Shown piece by piece: positions 7,778 through 9,960 of a stretch of 9,960 nucleotides of DNA (position 1 is the first letter of the stretch; each line of letters starts with the position of its first letter). Location of the stretch: NCBI GenBank assembly GCA_031551755.1, contig JAVBNE010000048.1, positions 1-9,960 on the forward strand. The letters are read 5' to 3'. The position numbers and the translations under genes were made by a program. Source of the stretch: JAVBMU01 sp031551755 (GTDB lineage: Bacteria > Actinomycetota > Actinomycetes > Actinomycetales > Cellulomonadaceae). The notes below the pieces were generated by a model, which worked only from the letters and a program-made list of their open reading frames with translations, did no database searches and was not told where the DNA came from.

Positions 7778-7793
7778 AGTTAAGGGTTTAACA
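7778..7793 (+). repeat. Target site duplication, right copy, of SINE copy 2
   Basis: Second copy of the 16-bp duplication described at 7518-7533, with one C-to-T difference (AAGGGTTTAA instead of AAGGGCTTAA). Confidence 0.9.
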
Positions 7794-8241
7794 ATAGGAT
7801 TCCACTTATGCCCATGTTGTATCTCCTGCATTGCCACACCCATTGCCAGTGATTCACACAATTCACAATTGTCTAGTCCAAAGTATATACAAATGCATAT
7901 TGCAACTTGCATGTTAGGGGTGGAGTGAAACGAATGGATGACATCATAAGGTCTGAAACTAGTGCATTGGATCTGCTGTGCTGAACAGTGCCAAGTTACA
8001 ATAATAAATAATTGCATGAAAAAAGCTTTATAAATTTCCCAATAATAATAATAATAGTAGTGCATACTATACATAACATTAAATTGCAAAAATTAATGAT
8101 GAATTACTTGTTATTTGTGTATTTTTTTCTTTTTTTGCTCCTTCACTTCTTTATTTGTTGCATTTAAATGCCACAAACCCTGCTAAACATAGATGCACAG
8201 GGTCAGCCAGGGGGGAGGGGGTTAAATCACATTCTCCAATT
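7794..8241. other. Unassigned AT-rich stretch with an AAT microsatellite
   Basis: No gene is recognisable. (AAT)5 followed by AGTAGT lies at 8041-8061. A minus-strand open frame of 189 codons (7520-8089) runs from here through the SINE in antisense, but it has tyrosine runs translated from the microsatellite and SINE-derived residues, so it is not a real gene. Confidence 0.6.
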
Positions 8242-8362
8242 GGTGAGGGGGATAACAGCAGCTTAGTGACTGGGGAGTAGGATGGTAGTTGGCAAGAGGG
8301 GTAAGATGGCAATTTAGTGAGGGGGTAAAATGGCAGTTTGGAGTGGGTAAGATGGTACAGTA
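8242..8362 (+). repeat. Degenerate minisatellite, ~24-bp unit, about five copies
   Basis: Successive units start at about 8242, 8265, 8291, 8316 and 8340. The approximate consensus is AGTGAGGGGGTAAGATGG followed by CAGTTT. The third to fifth units are closest to each other; the first two are more diverged. G-rich on the plus strand. Confidence 0.7.
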
Positions 8363-8528
8363 GCTGGAGATGGAGATCCCCTCATTTTGGCAAGTGTGGG
8401 TATGAAGCAGGTTCATTCATGAGGGGAGTAATACCCTTCACCCCCATGTTCATGTATGCTATTTCTACCCTTTGTTAACTATCTATGCTACATTGAATTT
8501 GTCATCACATTCCCATAATCTACAGTGA

Positions 8529-8549
8529 CTCCATAAAGTATTGGGACAC
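8529..8549 (+). repeat. Outer direct repeat of the Tc1-B left end
   Basis: CTCCATAAAGTATTGGGACAC, which matches the inner copy at 8725-8744 apart from about one base and a one-base length difference. Together they form the IR/DR arrangement of Tc1 elements such as Sleeping Beauty, where each end binds transposase twice. Confidence 0.85.
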
Positions 8550-8724
8550 TTGAAAAAGTTTTACATTTGTCGCTCTGTTTTTTGTAATTTACTGTTAAAA
8601 ATTACAAATAAAATAACAAACATTCTTTGACTATCATAGTACCAAATTATTTATTTGGATTGCATAAATAACAATAGACAAATGAAATAAAAATTGAAAT
8701 ATGGACCCACCTACATAAATCATG

Positions 8725-8744
8725 CTCCAAAAGTATTGGGACAC
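8725..8744 (+). repeat. Inner direct repeat of the Tc1-B left end
   Basis: CTCCAAAAGTATTGGGACAC, lying 196 bp inside the outer copy and about 130 bp before the transposase ATG. The spacing is in the usual range for IR/DR elements. Confidence 0.85.
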
Positions 8745-9091
8745 AGCATTTCTTGCATGAATAACTTTAAAAATTTGTGTACAATAACAGTTCAAAGAGT
8801 AAAATAAAGTAAGTGACAGTACATTAAATACTACATTTCAAACATTAGTTGTTAGTTCAAGTTCAACGTTTGTCATGGCAGGTAAAAGCAAGGAAACCAC
8901 TGTAAAGCTAGACTCACACCAACGCGATAGCGATAGCGATAACCATAAAATCGCCACCTGTGATTTTCAATGACTCGATGCACACCAATGTGATAAAAAT
9001 CGTCATAAAAGGTCATTGAAGGTCGCGAAGTTGCGATAATTGCAAAAATAGTGCAGGTTGCGTTTTTGTTGAATATCGCGCGTTAGTGATC

Positions 9092-9240
9092 ATGGCACAG
9101 TTAGCAGAAGCATTGATTGAAGCAGTTAAAAACTATCCAATTCTTTATTTTTGTCAAATGTGGATTACAAAAATATAAAAAAAAGGACAAGGTTTGGAGA
9201 GAGATTGCAAAAAACAATTAAATGAGGATGGTAAACAAAT
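9092..9240 (+). pseudogene. Relic of a MADF (Myb/SANT-like) domain protein
   Basis: Starts MAQLAEALIEAVKNYPILY at 9092, stops at a TAA at 9176-9178. Neighbouring frames continue the domain: DYKNI at about 9163-9177, then KDKVWREIA at 9183-9209, then KQLNEDGKQ from about 9212. Put together this gives LIEAVKNYPILY, DYKN, VWREIA, QLNEDG, the usual order of conserved residues in a MADF domain (a leucine/tyrosine-rich first helix, then the Trp of the second helix). MADF and related Myb/SANT proteins bind DNA, and PIF/Harbinger transposons encode one beside their transposase. Three frame changes, two of them next to A-rich runs, show it is dead. Only the first part of the domain, about 45 residues, is readable. 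Confidence 0.65.
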
Positions 9241-9351
9241 TTTAATTCATGTTTTTCAATGGGTCCATGATAGGGTCTCTGAATCCTTTGCACAATTTAT
9301 TCACACATTTGCATTGAAATAATCAACAAAATTTTGACAAATTTGAAAGGC

Positions 9352-9384
9352 AATTTTAGGACTTAACTTGAAATTTTAGGACTT
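9352..9384 (+). repeat. 13-bp direct repeat inside the Harbinger-like element
   Basis: AATTTTAGGACTT occurs at 9352-9364 and again at 9372-9384. Probably a local duplication; no function is evident. Confidence 0.6.
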
Positions 9385-9960
9385 TACTGTTAAAAAGTTT
9401 TAAAAATGCTATCGCATTGCTTTGAGTGTAGGGAGCATTTTCACTATTGCTTTTGAAATTGCTATCACATATAACATTGGTGTGAGTACGGCTTAGGTGA
9501 GAGGGAAATTATAATGAAATTGATAAATGAGGGGAAATCTGTTAGAGAAGTGAGTAAAATCATTGGAAAAGCAAAGTCAACTGTGTTTAATGTTATAAAA
9601 AAAGTGAAATGTGACAAAACATTTGAAAATAAACCAAGTAGTGGTCATCCTAAACAGTTGACTGAGAAAGAGGAAAGAATCATAGTCAGAAAAATCAAGG
9701 ATAATCCTAAGCTTAGTGTTCCAAAATTGACTTGTGAGCTTCAAATGGAAACTGGAAAAAGTGTGTGTTAATACAGTGCAAAATACTCTTCATCAGTATG
9801 GTTACAATGGATGGGTAGCAACGTATGTGAATTGTGATCAAAAGTTTTGGGACAGCTTTATTTTTACAGATGAGAGTAAATACAATGTCTTTCAGTCAGA
9901 TGGTAAGCAAATTGTGTGGAGAAGGCCAAATTCAGAGCTCCAAGTAAAACATCTGCTACC

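Larger units (their letters stand above)
8906..9493. mobile_element. PIF/Harbinger-like non-autonomous element nested in the Tc1-B transposase gene
   Basis: A 588-bp insertion with terminal inverted repeats: left AGCTAGACTCACACCAACG, right (reverse-complemented) AGCCGTACTCACACCAATG, 15 of 19 matching. It is flanked by TAA at 8903-8905 and TAG at 9494-9496, a 3-bp TWA-like duplication as known for PIF/Harbinger, with one base changed. Three tandem GCGATA hexamers follow the left repeat (8924-8941), and a diverged extra copy of the repeat core lies at 8981-8995. The interior holds a MADF-like protein relic but no DDE transposase. Superfamily assignment rests on duplication length and the MADF relic; other TIR superfamilies with 3-bp duplications remain possible. 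Confidence 0.75.
8523..9960 (+). mobile_element. Tc1-B: 5' part of a second Tc1-type transposon, interrupted
   Basis: Begins CAGTGACTCC immediately after TA at 8521-8522, as expected for a Tc1 element inserted at a TA. The left end carries two copies of the transposase-binding direct repeat, then an ATG at 8875 and the transposase N-terminus. It continues past the window end, so the right inverted repeat is not seen. A 588-bp Harbinger-like element sits inside the transposase gene. Repeat sequence and protein differ from Tc1-A, so this is a separate family. Confidence 0.9.
8875..9960 (+). pseudogene. Tc1-B transposase, N-terminal part, split by insertion and frameshifted
   Basis: Tc1-family transposase beginning MAGKSKETTV at 8875, a start shared with related Tc1 proteins. 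The frame is interrupted at 8903-9493 by the inserted element and resumes at 9496 as GEREIIMKLINEGKSV; with one TAG copy retained the joint is in frame. The next part is a paired-like DNA-binding domain: first helix-turn-helix VREVSKIIGKAKSTVFNVIK, a GRPR-like linker altered to SGHPKQLT, then the second helix-turn-helix (IVRKIKDNPKLSVPKLTCEL). A frameshift at a GT run (9761-9768) ends the open frame at 9771; the next frame continues NTVQNTLHQYGYNGWVA. It then jumps to TYVNCDQKFWDSFIFTDESKYN, lacking about 20 residues (the basic RKKP/NRKKRLEFA block of relatives), an in-frame deletion. The first catalytic Asp is in TDESK. The gene runs off the window at VKHLLP. Confidence 0.9.

Noticed and set aside
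7520..8089. 189-codon minus-strand open frame
   Set aside because: It reads through the SINE in antisense and through the AAT microsatellite (tyrosine run). The same SINE-derived peptide appears in the antisense of copy 1, so this is repeat translation, not a gene.
8924..8941. CRISPR-like or satellite array from GCGATA repeats
   Set aside because: Only three perfect hexamers without spacers, located at the end of a terminal inverted repeat.

Overview
The window looks like transposon-rich intergenic DNA from an animal genome. Every coding signal I can identify belongs to a eukaryotic mobile element: two Tc1-type DNA transposons, an RTE-like LINE, two copies of a tRNA-derived SINE, a piggyBac-like non-autonomous element and a PIF/Harbinger-like non-autonomous element. 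There is no operon layout, no prokaryotic signal and no convincing host gene. The combination suits an invertebrate or lower vertebrate; I cannot name the species from sequence alone.

Layout. Positions 1-~966 (minus strand) hold the 3' half of a Tc1 element (Tc1-A): the transposase from just before the first catalytic Asp to its stop, plus part of an inverted repeat. It is joined directly to positions ~967-~4022 (minus strand), a decayed LINE with an apurinic-type endonuclease and a reverse transcriptase, whose C-terminus is missing exactly at the Tc1 joint. A SINE copy lies at 4237-4471. Positions 4472-6114 are AT-rich DNA without recognisable genes. Positions 6119-7527 form a non-autonomous piggyBac-like element between TTAA sites, with asymmetric ends and a long internal foldback. 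A second SINE copy (7534-7777) sits on the right end of that element, and its 16-bp target duplication copies the terminus of the repeat. Positions 7794-8520 are anonymous DNA with a short AAT microsatellite and a ~24-bp minisatellite (8242-8362).

Positions 8523 to the window end are the 5' part of a second Tc1 element (Tc1-B), which begins CAGT after a TA. It has two direct repeats in its left end and a transposase N-terminus. That transposase is split by a 588-bp insertion (8906-9493) with terminal inverted repeats and a TAA/TAG target duplication. Removing the insertion and one TAG rejoins the two halves in frame. The insertion carries a relic of a MADF-domain protein, the kind of accessory protein known from PIF/Harbinger transposons.

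The genes do not work together as a pathway. The window is a record of insertion history: SINE into piggyBac end, Harbinger-like element into Tc1-B, and a LINE/Tc1-A junction of unclear mechanism. All coding regions carry frameshifts or stops, so nothing here looks able to make an intact transposase or reverse transcriptase.
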